Shown here: positions 37,757 through 47,269 of the stretch, piece after piece
Numbering within the stretch: position 1 is the stretch's first letter
How the letters are laid out: each line of letters starts with the position of its first letter
Assembly: GCA_001023575.1 (NCBI GenBank)
Contig: CP011489.1
Span: 1,425,001-1,489,000 of the forward strand
Length of the DNA: 64,000 bases
DNA from: Actinobacteria bacterium IMCC26256
GTDB taxonomy: Bacteria; Actinomycetota; Acidimicrobiia; IMCC26256
Direction of reading: 5' to 3'
Position numbers and translations under genes: made by a program
Notes under the pieces: generated by a model
Database searches by the model: none
What the model was told of the DNA's origin: nothing
What the model saw: only the letters and a program-made list of their open reading frames with translations

Positions 37757-39058
37757 GTGACCGATGCCGAACAGTTTGCCATCCTTCGCTTCGGCGATAA
37801 AGAAGTAAAACTCCCGATCGTTCGAGGTAGCGAGAACGAACTCGGAATCGACATCGCAAAATTGCGAGCAGAGACCGGGCTCATAACTCTCGATTATGGG
37901 TTCGTGAACACCGGAGCCACTGAGTCTGCGATTACCTACATCGATGGAGATGCCGGGATCCTGCGTTACCGCGGCATCCCGATTGAGCAGCTCGTTGAGC
38001 GCCCATCCCCAAGTTTCCTAGAGACCGCATACCTTCTTATATATGGCGAACTTCCTTCGTCCTCAGAGCTAGAAGATTTTCGTTTCGGCATCCGCCGGCA
38101 CACCCTGCTCCACGAGGATGCAAAGCGATTCTTTGATGGTTTCCCTCGTGATGCCCACCCGATGGCGATTCTCTCTAGCGTTGTGAGCTCGCTCTCGGCC
38201 TTCTACCAAGACTCAGACGATCCTCACGACCCTGAGCAGGTTCAAGTCTCCATCATGCGCTTAATGGCAAAAATGCCTACAATTGCAGCATATTCCTATA
38301 AGAAATCGATAGGACAGCCATTCCTATACCCAGATAACAGACTGGATCTCGTAGAGAACTTCCTCACGATGATGTTTGCGGTTCCCTCCGAGCCGTATCA
38401 CGCCAGCCCGACTGTGGTTCACGCTCTGAAGCAACTACTTATCCTGCACGCCGACCATGAGCAAAACTGCTCAACGTCAACAGTGCGCATGGTCGGTTCG
38501 AGCGATGCCAATCTCTTTGCGTCGATCACTGCGGGAATCAATGCTCTCTGGGGGCCGCTACACGGCGGGGCTAACCAGGCCGTAATCGAGATGCTCGAGG
38601 GAATTCAGGCCAATGGCGGGGACATCACCTCTGCCGTAAAACGCGCCAAGGACCCCAATGACTCCTTCCGACTCTCAGGTTTTGGGCATCGCGTCTACAA
38701 AAATTACGACCCGCGTGCGCGCATCCTCAAGACTGCGGCCGAGGGTGTGCTCTCAGAACTAGGGCGCCACGACCCCTTGCTGGATCTCGCAATGAGGCTT
38801 GAGGAGGTCGCACTTACCGACTCGTACTTCATCGATAAGAAGCTCTACCCAAATGTCGATTTTTACTCGGGCCTCATTTATCGAGCGATGGGCTTCCCAA
38901 CACCGATGTTCCCAGTGCTCTTCGCAATGGGTCGACTCCCGGGCTGGATCGCCCACTGGAAAGAGATGATGGAGAGCCCACGGACCAAAATTGGGCGCCC
39001 TCGCCAGATCTACACCGGCGCCACTGAGCGCCCCTACATCGCTATATCTGACCGCTGA
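37757..39058 (+). CDS. gltA: Citrate synthase
   Basis: The protein has 433 aa, typical of type II (hexameric) citrate synthases. Catalytic residues are the His in LHGGANQAVIEML, the His in GFGHRVYKN and the Asp in NVDFYSGLIY. It condenses acetyl-CoA with oxaloacetate at the head of the TCA cycle. It starts with GTG 37757, fixed by AGAGGAG 6 nt upstream. The 238-bp upstream region presumably holds the promoter, but I see no clear -35/-10 pair. It is monocistronic. Confidence 0.95.
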   Translation: MTDAEQFAILRFGDKEVKLPIVRGSENELGIDIAKLRAETGLITLDYGFVNTGATESAITYIDGDAGILRYRGIPIEQLVERPSPSFLETAYLLIYGELPSSSELEDFRFGIRRHTLLHEDAKRFFDGFPRDAHPMAILSSVVSSLSAFYQDSDDPHDPEQVQVSIMRLMAKMPTIAAYSYKKSIGQPFLYPDNRLDLVENFLTMMFAVPSEPYHASPTVVHALKQLLILHADHEQNCSTSTVRMVGSSDANLFASITAGINALWGPLHGGANQAVIEMLEGIQANGGDITSAVKRAKDPNDSFRLSGFGHRVYKNYDPRARILKTAAEGVLSELGRHDPLLDLAMRLEEVALTDSYFIDKKLYPNVDFYSGLIYRAMGFPTPMFPVLFAMGRLPGWIAHWKEMMESPRTKIGRPRQIYTGATERPYIAISDR

Positions 39059-39126
39059 CCCTGAGGTAAGTCAAGAGCCGGTAAGCGTTACAGTGCGTGG
39101 TTGTAGGGCATAAATTCACCAGTTAC

Positions 39127-39176
39127 TAGGTATAAGTACCTACTTAAACATCTCCGGCTTCAACATCTCCGGTGCT
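39127..39176. repeat. Inverted repeat plus 15-bp direct repeat upstream of the secreted protein gene
   Basis: TAGGTA-TAAG-TACCTA (39127-39142) is a perfect 6-bp-arm inverted repeat. Just after it AACATCTCCGG occurs at 39147 and 39162, a 15-bp period. The rest of the 39059-39325 gap shows nothing else I can name. Confidence 0.5.
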
Positions 39177-39325
39177 CTCTCCAAGCCCTAAGCGAAGTTC
39201 AGCATTTCTGCTTGTAACGAGAATAGGGACTGTGGCATCATCCCAGTAGACCAATGAGTCCATCGGTCGTTATGGGAGTCATCTGCATTCAGATTTATTT
39301 GGTGCAGAATAATCGGGGGGAACCG

Positions 39326-40663
39326 ATGCGCCTTCAAAAAGTACTAATCGTTACCACTATCAGTCTTTTGATCGCAGCAGCTTCACCAGCCGCAGCCGGA
39401 GCAGCGGGGCCAAAAATCTCGCCGTCCTCCAATCTCGCTCGGGGGGCCGGAACATACTCGTCGTTTATCTCAGCGAGTAAGGGTGCTTTTCCACAGGTGC
39501 CGAGCCCAGCCTCATCAGGTTGGACTGGCGCCACTATTGCAGGGGTTGCTGGAAGCACCAAAATTACCTCTGCCCCCGGAACCTTTTCGAACACCTCTAT
39601 CGGCTCTTTTGTTGATGATGGTATCGGCGGGATCGTAAGCGATGGAGTCTCCGTTACAGAGATGAATGCGCTAATCCCCGTATACCCGCGCCAAGGCCTC
39701 TCTAAAATAAAAGCCGTCTCGTTAGATGGGGTCACTGCAACGCTCACTATTGCCGCAATTAACTCTGGTACCGGCGGCCTCTACATAGTCGCCCCGGCTG
39801 CAGCGGTAGTTGCAGTCGTTGAGGGACTTGGCGGGCTGGCATATCTGTTGGATGTATCAACACCTGTGACTAGCGGCCTCTGCCTAGGTACTCTCTGGGC
39901 GGGGTCTGTATGCCCATACAACTCGAACTATCTCTCATTTTTCAGCACCATGGCGCTCCAGGCTGCCTCTGCGGATGGAGGCTTCCCCGCCGCTGGTTTC
40001 ACCCTCAAAGAAGGCCAACCGGACTCTAACTCCACATTTGCCATTGTAAGCCCGGGGACCATTTGGGCGAAGTACTACGACCCCGACGGCGCCGGCCCAC
40101 TCCCCCTTGCCCCATGGGCAGTGCCCAGCGCGACTGCCGGAGCGATTGCTCGAGAATGCAGGCCAGATGACCTCGATCGACGAATACCTAATGCCGGAGG
40201 AGTCGATTACTGCGCAGTTAATTTTGTTGCTCTAAATGCAGGCCAGAGCTCACTCACCGGCAGGCCTTATAACTACTACTCCCTCCCCATAACGTGGGCA
40301 GCAGCGATCTCGGGAAGTATCTCCGGGGCTGACATTGCAATCAGTGGAGATGAGTTTGCTAATGGCGATGTAATCACCAAACTGCAGGTAAAGAACTCAA
40401 AGGCAAAACTCACCGGGACTGCCCTACCATGCCCCGCCCTCAATAGGATCTACACATCCTCAGAGGTTGGGCCCGCTAATGACGTCGGAGATTTCGACCT
40501 CACCATTAGCAACTACGCCTCAGGGTGCAATGTGCCTGCTGGATCCTCCACCAAGATTCAGGCGACCGGCTCAAAAGATACGCAGTTGTCGCAGATTCCT
40601 GGCGAACCCGCACTTGGAACAAACCTGGCGAAGAAGGCTTCATTTACGCTGATAATGCCGTAA
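39326..40663 (+). CDS. Secreted protein of unknown function
   Basis: The protein has 445 aa from ATG 39326, preceded by a GGGGGG run at 5 nt; the frame extends 24 codons further up but that would bury the signal peptide. Residues 1-28 form a Sec signal peptide (MRLQKVLIV, a hydrophobic core, then ASPAAAGAAG). The mature protein is rich in Ala, Gly, Ser and Thr, with about six Cys (CLGTLW..VC, EC, YC, PC, GC), so disulfides are possible. It looks beta-rich and resembles no family I can name. A strong terminator follows. Confidence 0.75.
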   Translation: MRLQKVLIVTTISLLIAAASPAAAGAAGPKISPSSNLARGAGTYSSFISASKGAFPQVPSPASSGWTGATIAGVAGSTKITSAPGTFSNTSIGSFVDDGIGGIVSDGVSVTEMNALIPVYPRQGLSKIKAVSLDGVTATLTIAAINSGTGGLYIVAPAAAVVAVVEGLGGLAYLLDVSTPVTSGLCLGTLWAGSVCPYNSNYLSFFSTMALQAASADGGFPAAGFTLKEGQPDSNSTFAIVSPGTIWAKYYDPDGAGPLPLAPWAVPSATAGAIARECRPDDLDRRIPNAGGVDYCAVNFVALNAGQSSLTGRPYNYYSLPITWAAAISGSISGADIAISGDEFANGDVITKLQVKNSKAKLTGTALPCPALNRIYTSSEVGPANDVGDFDLTISNYASGCNVPAGSSTKIQATGSKDTQLSQIPGEPALGTNLAKKASFTLIMP

Positions 40664-40721
40664 TTTAGGAGTGGTCTCAAACGGGCGAGCAGAGACTGCT
40701 TTTTCAAAATAGAGGTGTATG

Positions 40722-40765
40722 CAAATGGCGATGCCTCGGGGATCACCCCGAGGCATCGCCATTTG
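40722..40765. terminator. Strong bidirectional hairpin terminator
   Basis: A 20-bp perfect stem (40722-40741 with 40746-40765) closes on a 4-nt loop ATCA, including GATGCCTCGGGG and its complement. It lies between two convergent genes, the secreted protein (+) and the ABC binding protein (-), and can serve both. T-tracts are short. Confidence 0.85.
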
Positions 40766-40776
40766 ATTCGCTCTAC

Positions 40777-42225
40777 TTATCCACCGATTCGCAGGTTGTA
40801 TTCCTCGATCGCTGCATCGGCACCAGACTTAGCTTCTTTCAGTGCCTTGGCCGGGGAGAGCCCCTCTAGAAATAGTCTCTCCTGCGCTTTGAGTACCGCA
40901 TCTCGCACTGCTTGATAGGCACCGATTACAGGTCCAGCAGTAGCAGAGTTATTAGCACCGCTGATGAGTTGGTCGTATGCAACTTTGAACTCAGGGTCTG
41001 CAATCCACTTGTTCTTCAAGATCGCTACGTTTATTGCGGATTTACGTGTAGGAACGTAGCCCGTAGATGCAGACCAGTCGGCCTGAATCTCGGGTGAGTT
41101 CAACCACTTTGCGAACTCAAACGATGCGAGTTGCTGCGCCGGAGTGCTCCCCTTCTTCACTATGTAGAGAGCACCACCACCGACAAGCACTCCACCCTTG
41201 CCAGAGGGCCCAGGCATTGGCCCAACGCCTACCTCAGCGCCGCCGGACTCACCCGACTCGATTACCTGCTGGATTGTTCCAAGAGCCGCAGAGGTATCAA
41301 TCGTCATACCTACATCCTTGCTGCGAATACCTAGAAGGTTGTTAAAACCAGCGGTGCCGCTGGCAGAGTTTGTAACAGCCAATCCGTCTTTAACCATCGC
41401 CTGCATCCAGGTGAAAATCTCTAGTCCCGTTGAGTTATCGAAGGTAACCGCTGATGCTCGCGATGCGCGACCGTTGTCGTTATTCGCATAGAGCACGCCA
41501 GCCTTAGCAGACCACTGCTCTAGATACCAAGGGTCAAGTTTCTGCCCCCATCCGTACTTATATCCAACAGCCTGAAGTTTGACCGCCACAGCACGCACCT
41601 CTTCGAGAGTCTTAGGCGGGTTTTCCGGGTCTAGCCCTGCTTGACGAAAACCATTCTTGTCAAAGTACAGAACTGGATTAGAGACGTTGAAGGGCATCGG
41701 CTGCAACTCGTCCTTGACGGAGTAATAGCCGAGCACGCGCGGAATAAAATCAGAGGTGTCGTACTTGGTCGCATCGATACATACCTGAGCAGGGAGAATT
41801 GCCTGAGTATCGATCATCTGTTGCGTACCAGAGTCTTCAATCTGGACGAGGTTGGGCAGGTCACCACTGGTGAGTCCTGCTCGGAACTTCTCAAGAGACT
41901 CGCGATAGCCGGTCTGATTGATGAGGGTCACCTCAACTTTTGACTGAGACTCGTTGTACTGCTTCGTCAATCGCACCAAGGCCTCTTCGTTGGCCCTGTT
42001 CATCGCATGCCACATCGTTATCTTGACCGGAGCGGTTACCTTGTCTAGAGCAGTAGTCGGGCAGGATGCGCTAGAGCCTCCTCCTCCATCACCACCACTC
42101 GACCCGCCACCGCAAGCCGCAAGGCTGATGGCGAGCACGAGTCCTGTTGCTAATGCAATTGAGGTCCTAAGTGAATATCTCTTTGATGAATAGCGCACTC
42201 TTGCTCCTGAGTTTTGGGGGTACAT
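40777..42225 (-). CDS. ABC transporter substrate-binding lipoprotein (UgpB-like)
   Basis: The protein has 482 aa from ATG 42225, with GAAAGG 6 nt upstream; a longer frame to 42441 runs back into the permease gene. A lipoprotein signal ends in SLAACGGG with Cys38, followed by a Gly/Ser linker. The mature part is a family 1 extracellular solute-binding protein, with KITMWHAMNRANEEALVRL resembling glycerol-3-phosphate binding protein UgpB. It would deliver a sugar or glycerol phosphodiester to the permease pair. It starts 2 nt after the permease stop, last gene of the operon. Confidence 0.88.
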   Translation of the reverse strand: MYPQNSGARVRYSSKRYSLRTSIALATGLVLAISLAACGGGSSGGDGGGGSSASCPTTALDKVTAPVKITMWHAMNRANEEALVRLTKQYNESQSKVEVTLINQTGYRESLEKFRAGLTSGDLPNLVQIEDSGTQQMIDTQAILPAQVCIDATKYDTSDFIPRVLGYYSVKDELQPMPFNVSNPVLYFDKNGFRQAGLDPENPPKTLEEVRAVAVKLQAVGYKYGWGQKLDPWYLEQWSAKAGVLYANNDNGRASRASAVTFDNSTGLEIFTWMQAMVKDGLAVTNSASGTAGFNNLLGIRSKDVGMTIDTSAALGTIQQVIESGESGGAEVGVGPMPGPSGKGGVLVGGGALYIVKKGSTPAQQLASFEFAKWLNSPEIQADWSASTGYVPTRKSAINVAILKNKWIADPEFKVAYDQLISGANNSATAGPVIGAYQAVRDAVLKAQERLFLEGLSPAKALKEAKSGADAAIEEYNLRIGG

Positions 42226-42227
42226 GG

Positions 42228-43148
42228 TTAGCCTTTCACAGCACCGGCGGTTAGACCGCGCACTAACTGCTTCTGGAAGATAACTAAGAGAATTATTAGT
42301 GGCAGAGCGGCTATGACAACACCGGCAAACGTCACATTTACCTGATCGAGGCTCGTGGCACGCAGTTGACGAAGCCCAATCTGGAGAGTGCGGTATCGCG
42401 AGTCTTTGGTGACGATTAATGGCCAAAGATACTGATTCCATGCCCCTAGGAATGAGAAGACCGCCAATGCAGCCATTGCGGGTCTCGCTAGAGGTACAGC
42501 GACTCGCACCATAAATCTCCAGTGACCATACCCATCAAGCGCAGCTGCGTCCCTTAGGTCTCGAGGTACGCCCAAAAAGGCCTGACGCAGAAGGAATGCA
42601 CCGAATCCGGTGGCCATAAATGGAGCAGCTAACCCGGCGTATGAGTTATACCAACCGAGGTTCACGACGGTGGTGAGGTTCGTAATTACTGTCACTTCAA
42701 ATGGCACCATCAGCGTGGCGAGGAAAATAATGAAGAGCGTCCTCTTTAATGGAAACTCTAGAAAAGCAAATGCATACGCAGCGCAGGTCGCTGTCACGAT
42801 CTGGCCGGTCACGATCAAGACAGTCACGATGACTGAGTTCATTAGATAGAGCGACATATGCCCGGCGTTCCATGCATCGGAGTATGCACCCCAAGTTGGC
42901 TTTGTGGGGAAGAAGAACGGCGGTCGTGCTGCGATTTGGAGTGGCGTTAGCAATGAGTTCACGATTGTGATGTAAATCGGAAAGAGAATGATCGCCGCTA
43001 GGAATGTAAGGAATACATAACGAATAGCGATAGAGGTTCGGCGCCTCCTGTGCCGTTTTGCAATAGCGACCCTGTCTTCCTCACTCACGACGAGATCGAT
43101 TATTGGAACAGCAGGCTTTGAGATACTGCCAACGAACTCAGTTGCCAT
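42228..43148 (-). CDS. ABC transporter permease (UgpE/MalG type)
   Basis: The protein has 306 aa, with a cytoplasmic N-terminal stretch and six membrane segments. The EAA loop is DAAALDGYGHWRFMVRVAVPLARPA, which contacts the ATPase. It pairs with the permease encoded just upstream. Its start overlaps that gene by 11 nt. Operon order on the minus strand is ATPase, permease A, permease E, binding protein. Confidence 0.92.
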   Translation of the reverse strand: MATEFVGSISKPAVPIIDLVVSEEDRVAIAKRHRRRRTSIAIRYVFLTFLAAIILFPIYITIVNSLLTPLQIAARPPFFFPTKPTWGAYSDAWNAGHMSLYLMNSVIVTVLIVTGQIVTATCAAYAFAFLEFPLKRTLFIIFLATLMVPFEVTVITNLTTVVNLGWYNSYAGLAAPFMATGFGAFLLRQAFLGVPRDLRDAAALDGYGHWRFMVRVAVPLARPAMAALAVFSFLGAWNQYLWPLIVTKDSRYRTLQIGLRQLRATSLDQVNVTFAGVVIAALPLIILLVIFQKQLVRGLTAGAVKG

Positions 43149-44070
43149 AGTGAACTCTCCTCTCGAGGATGCGCATCTGAGCAGTCGTCAATAAAAGTGT
43201 TACGCCAAACAAGGCGACAGCGAGTACCGCAGCCTTGCCCTCATTTTGGTCACGAAGAGCTTTATATATCGCATAAGTCAATACATTTGTCTTATCGATC
43301 GGTCCACCCTGAGTCAGTAAATCAATCTGCCCGAAAGTTTGGAATGCGACAATCGATCCGACCACGAACGCAAAGAAAACGGTAGGCGAGAGCAGCGGAA
43401 GCGTGACGCGCCAGAAGCGAGTCCACGGGCGTGCTCCGTCTACCTCGGTTGCCTCAATGATCTCATCAGGTATTGCTTGAAGCCCTGACGACATGACAAT
43501 GAATGAAAGGCCAAGGTTCTGCCAGATAGTCGTAACCGCCACCGCAAATAACGCGTACTTCGGGTTCTCAAGAATTGCGGGGTTGGTAGTTAAACCAAGC
43601 CATGGAAGTAACCCGACCTGCGGATTTAAGAGCGTCCCAAAAATTACAGATGCAACCGCTACTGAGGTTGCGACTGTCGACGAGAAGATTGTTCTATATG
43701 CACCTATTCCTCTTAGGCGTTGATTAGCAACCATTGCGAGGAGTAACCCAAGGATTATTCCTGCAGGCACTGTTAAGAGAGCGAAAACAATGGTGACGCG
43801 GAAACTGTTCGTGAAGTAGTCAGAGGTCAATACCTCACGAAATTGATCGAGCCCTACGTAACGCGCTGGTAGGCCCGGGAAAGGAGGAGTTCTGAAGAAT
43901 CCGAGGTAGAAGTTCTTGAAAAACGGATAGAAGACGAAGACTGAGAAGATCAGCAAAGACGGAGCGAGCATGAGATAGCCGAGACCAGTCTCTCGGCGTC
44001 GGCGGTTTAGAAAACGCTTACTCTGCCCTACATCCCCCATTAAGTCCGTCGTCGCAGTATCCGATGTCAC
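43138..44070 (-). CDS. ABC transporter permease (UgpA/MalF type)
   Basis: The protein has 310 aa and six membrane segments after a basic N-terminus (KRFLNRRRRETGLGYLML). The EAA loop is EATEVDGARPWTRFWRVTLPLLSP. It forms the translocation pore with the second permease. Its start overlaps the end of the ATPase gene by 4 nt, indicating translational coupling. Confidence 0.92.
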   Translation of the reverse strand: MTSDTATTDLMGDVGQSKRFLNRRRRETGLGYLMLAPSLLIFSVFVFYPFFKNFYLGFFRTPPFPGLPARYVGLDQFREVLTSDYFTNSFRVTIVFALLTVPAGIILGLLLAMVANQRLRGIGAYRTIFSSTVATSVAVASVIFGTLLNPQVGLLPWLGLTTNPAILENPKYALFAVAVTTIWQNLGLSFIVMSSGLQAIPDEIIEATEVDGARPWTRFWRVTLPLLSPTVFFAFVVGSIVAFQTFGQIDLLTQGGPIDKTNVLTYAIYKALRDQNEGKAAVLAVALFGVTLLLTTAQMRILERRVHYGN

Positions 44071-45200
44071 TCGCCGTCCCCAACTAATTGAGGGTCAGGT
44101 GCATCAAGGCGCAGACCGGTGGCTGCGTCAAAAAGATGCAGTCCTACGGGGTCGGCGCTGAGCCTCACAGCCGTTCCCTCTAACGGGCGCTGCGTCTCTA
44201 CCGTCTGGCGCACTATTACCATCTGCTCATCAGCGAGCCTGCATACAACATGGCGTTCATGCCCAAGCGACTCAATCACCGCAACAGTTGCGTCAAGAGC
44301 AAATTGAGTCTCGCTATCGTGAGGGAGAATTCGTACGTGCTCAGGGCGAACTCCAAGGACAACCTCTAGGCCGGTTGCATTACGCGCTGCCCCCGATACC
44401 TCGCTCGGGAGTGCAATCGCTCCCCCGGCGGTAACCAATATATGCGACCCACCCTCTGAGGCGATTGTGCCGGTAATTGTGTTCATTGGCGGAGCACCGA
44501 TAAAACGTGCAACGAATAGATTCGCCGGGCGCTCGTATACGTCCTGCGGAGGCCCAACTTGCTGGAGCACACCATCACTCATAATTGCGATTCGATGCCC
44601 CATCGTCATGGCCTCAACCTGGTCATGCGTTACGTAGACAACAGTCGCATCGAGGCGCCTTTGTAACTCAATCAACTCGGCACGTGTCTGAACCCTCAAT
44701 TTGGCGTCGAGATTGCTCAATGGCTCATCCATTAGAAATACCGAAGGCTTACGAACGATGGCTCGAGCTAGAGCAACACGTTGACGCTGTCCTCCGGATA
44801 ATTGGGCAGGCTTCCTGTCTAGTAGGTCGCTCAGCCCTAGAGCTCGTGCTGCCTCCTCAACAAGTGGTCCGCGCTCATTCTCTGGAACTTTGCGAGATCG
44901 AAGTGGGAACTCAATATTGCGCGCAACCGTCATATGCGGATAGAGCGCATACGACTGGAACACCATTGCAATATCTCTATCTTTTGGCTCCACATCGTTT
45001 ACGACGCGATCGCCAATAGCAATTTGCCCGCCACTCAGATCCTCGAGCCCTGCGATCATCCTCAGGGCAGTAGATTTGCCGCATCCCGAGGGGCCTAGGA
45101 GTACTAGGAATTCGCGGTCTCGAATCTCAAGGCTGAGGTCGTTCACAGCCACAACATCGCCGTACCGCTTGGTTACATGATCGAGAACAACTCGTGCCAT
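44067..45200 (-). CDS. ABC transporter ATPase (UgpC/MsmK/MalK type)
   Basis: The protein has 377 aa. Walker A is GPSGCGKST, the signature is LSGGQRQRVALARA, Walker B is VFLMDEPLSNLDAKLR, and the switch His is in VYVTHDQVEA. The C-terminal ~140 residues form the regulatory OB-type domain of MalK-like ATPases (VRPEHVRI). It energises uptake through the adjacent permeases. AGGAGG lies 8 nt before the ATG, and it is the first gene of the four-gene operon. Confidence 0.94.
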   Translation of the reverse strand: MARVVLDHVTKRYGDVVAVNDLSLEIRDREFLVLLGPSGCGKSTALRMIAGLEDLSGGQIAIGDRVVNDVEPKDRDIAMVFQSYALYPHMTVARNIEFPLRSRKVPENERGPLVEEAARALGLSDLLDRKPAQLSGGQRQRVALARAIVRKPSVFLMDEPLSNLDAKLRVQTRAELIELQRRLDATVVYVTHDQVEAMTMGHRIAIMSDGVLQQVGPPQDVYERPANLFVARFIGAPPMNTITGTIASEGGSHILVTAGGAIALPSEVSGAARNATGLEVVLGVRPEHVRILPHDSETQFALDATVAVIESLGHERHVVCRLADEQMVIVRQTVETQRPLEGTAVRLSADPVGLHLFDAATGLRLDAPDPQLVGDGE

Positions 45201-45352
45201 CTGGGTTGCCTCCTAAGGCTTGACGCGGAGACTAACCGCGAGGAGCAGCACCGGCGTGGTGATTGAAGTGAACTTCGAAGAACATTCTGCCAAAAAATTC
45301 GTGAGTCACATTTATTTGGCCCTCTAAGGCAATTGCCCGGTATGGTCTAGCT

Positions 45353-47203
45353 GTGACGCTCCGCATTGCGACCCTCGTCAAGCAGATACCCGCACTTGAG
45401 GAGATGCGTATCGGGCCAGATGGCCGCCTAGACCGATCAAACTGTGCCCTTGAGATGAATCCGTACTGCAGACGAGCAGTCTCCGCTTCTGTTGAAGCAG
45501 TTCGTGAGCATGGAGGCTCTGTAACTGTCATCACCCTTGGGCCCCCTAGCGCTGCAGACGTGCTTCGTGAGGCGATCGCATGGGGAATGCAGAGGGGCGT
45601 AGAGATCTCCGGTATTCATATTGTTGGCCCCGAGTTCGCAGGTTCTGACACTCTTGCTACAGCGCGAGCTCTCGTTGCATCAATGGATACGGTACTTCGA
45701 AGTGCTGCTTCTGCGAATGGTGCCGCTAGATCCAGCATGGCGTTTGACATTGTTATTGCCGGCAAAAACTCAGTTGACTCAGATACTGGGCAGGTTCCAC
45801 CAGCAGTCGCAGAGTTACTAGACCTCCCACTCCTCGCCGGAGTTCGACGGTGGTCGATTAAGAATGACGAGTTGCATGCGCACCTTGAGCACGGCGAGTC
45901 GTTAGTTGAGGTGGTAGTTGAATTACCTGCATTTATCACCACAGCGGAGCGACTTATTGAGCCAGCAAAGGTCGATCCGGTCGGGCGTGCGGAAGTACCG
46001 GAGCATTTAATAACAGAGTTAAACGCTTCCCAGATTGGTGCTGGTCCGTGGGGTGATGCCGGATCGCTGACTTGGGTAGGCGAGCCCTTGGCAATTGACC
46101 TGACACGCAAGGGCGAGAAGAACCCCGAGGCACCTCTGGAGGCACAAGTATTACGCGCTCTTGAGTTCCTGCTGCAGAGCAACGCTCTCAGCGATGAAGC
46201 CTCGATTCAGAAGCCCCAGACAGTCTCAGGGCCGGTAGCGCTTGATGGACCGTCGATAGCCGTGCTCGTGGAGCCAGGGTTTGAGGCGCAGTGCCGCAAT
46301 CTCATAGCGAAAGCTGCCAACCTCGCTGATCAGATTGACGGATACTGCACAGCGATTACCTTCGACGGAACTCCTTTTGGTCTCGGCCAGGCGCTAGGTC
46401 GCTGGGGAGTCGGGCAGAGCATCGAGGTGAGTAATGCTCTAGTAGAAGAGGACGCCGCAGCCGCGGTAATCGCATGGGCGTTAGATGCGCAGCCATGGGC
46501 AATTCTGGCTTTATCTACATCTTGGGGGCGCGAGGTTGGAGCACGCGCCGGTGCAGCACTAAATGCTGGAATGATCGGCGATGCCGTCTCCCTAGCGGTC
46601 TCGGACGAAGGTCGCTTGATAGCTACCAAGTCAGCTCTCGGAGGGGCATTCGTTGTGCCTATCGGGTGCCGATCGGATATTCAGATTGCGACGGTTCGTG
46701 CTGGCCTGCTTCCAAGCGCCTCGCCTCGACCACTCTTCTCACCGCCTCGAAATGTTCATATCGGCGTCGCAGCGCGCCATCGTATGAAGATTCTGAGTCG
46801 CTCCCGCGATGAGTCAATCGACCTGCTTGCGACATCCCATCGCATAGTCGGGATTGGGCAAGGAGTTGCGCCGGACGAGTACCCCCAACTCGATGCGCTT
46901 ACTTCGCTACTCGGTGCCCCTATCGGCGCCACAAGAAAGGTAACGGACGCTGGGTGGCAGCCGCGTGGGCGCCAGATCGGTATCACGGGAAGCGCAGTTA
47001 CTCCGCGACTATTTATATCTATAGGTGCCCAAGGAAAACTAAATCACTCGGTAGGTTTTCGCGGGGCTGGGACCGTACTTGCTATTAACTCTGACCCAAG
47101 TGCCGCAATCTTTGACTATGCAGACATTGGCATCGTTGGAGACTGGCGCGAGGTTGTGCCGTTACTCGTCGAGGCACTCAGACCCCATGTGGAGTCGGAC
47201 TAA
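45353..47203 (+). CDS. Fused electron transfer flavoprotein, beta plus alpha subunits
   Basis: The protein has 616 aa. Residues 1-250 are EtfB-like (IATLVKQIP, FDIVIAGKNSVDSDTGQVPPAVAELL), and from about 290 onward it is EtfA-like. The latter has the FAD-binding C-terminus RQIGITGSAVTPRLFISIGAQGKLNHSVGF, AINSDPSAAIFDYADIGIVGDW. It would take electrons from acyl-CoA dehydrogenases, two of which are encoded in this window, and pass them to ETF-quinone oxidoreductase. The usual SGAIQH reads QGKLNH. The start is GTG 45353, with TATGGT 6 nt upstream and TTGGCC 19 nt further, a leaderless promoter. Confidence 0.9.
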   Translation: MTLRIATLVKQIPALEEMRIGPDGRLDRSNCALEMNPYCRRAVSASVEAVREHGGSVTVITLGPPSAADVLREAIAWGMQRGVEISGIHIVGPEFAGSDTLATARALVASMDTVLRSAASANGAARSSMAFDIVIAGKNSVDSDTGQVPPAVAELLDLPLLAGVRRWSIKNDELHAHLEHGESLVEVVVELPAFITTAERLIEPAKVDPVGRAEVPEHLITELNASQIGAGPWGDAGSLTWVGEPLAIDLTRKGEKNPEAPLEAQVLRALEFLLQSNALSDEASIQKPQTVSGPVALDGPSIAVLVEPGFEAQCRNLIAKAANLADQIDGYCTAITFDGTPFGLGQALGRWGVGQSIEVSNALVEEDAAAAVIAWALDAQPWAILALSTSWGREVGARAGAALNAGMIGDAVSLAVSDEGRLIATKSALGGAFVVPIGCRSDIQIATVRAGLLPSASPRPLFSPPRNVHIGVAARHRMKILSRSRDESIDLLATSHRIVGIGQGVAPDEYPQLDALTSLLGAPIGATRKVTDAGWQPRGRQIGITGSAVTPRLFISIGAQGKLNHSVGFRGAGTVLAINSDPSAAIFDYADIGIVGDWREVVPLLVEALRPHVESD

Positions 47204-47269
47204 ACGCATTAATAGATGGAGTCGTGGGGCGGGCACCTAACGCATCCCTCATACTCGAGGCGATCGCGT

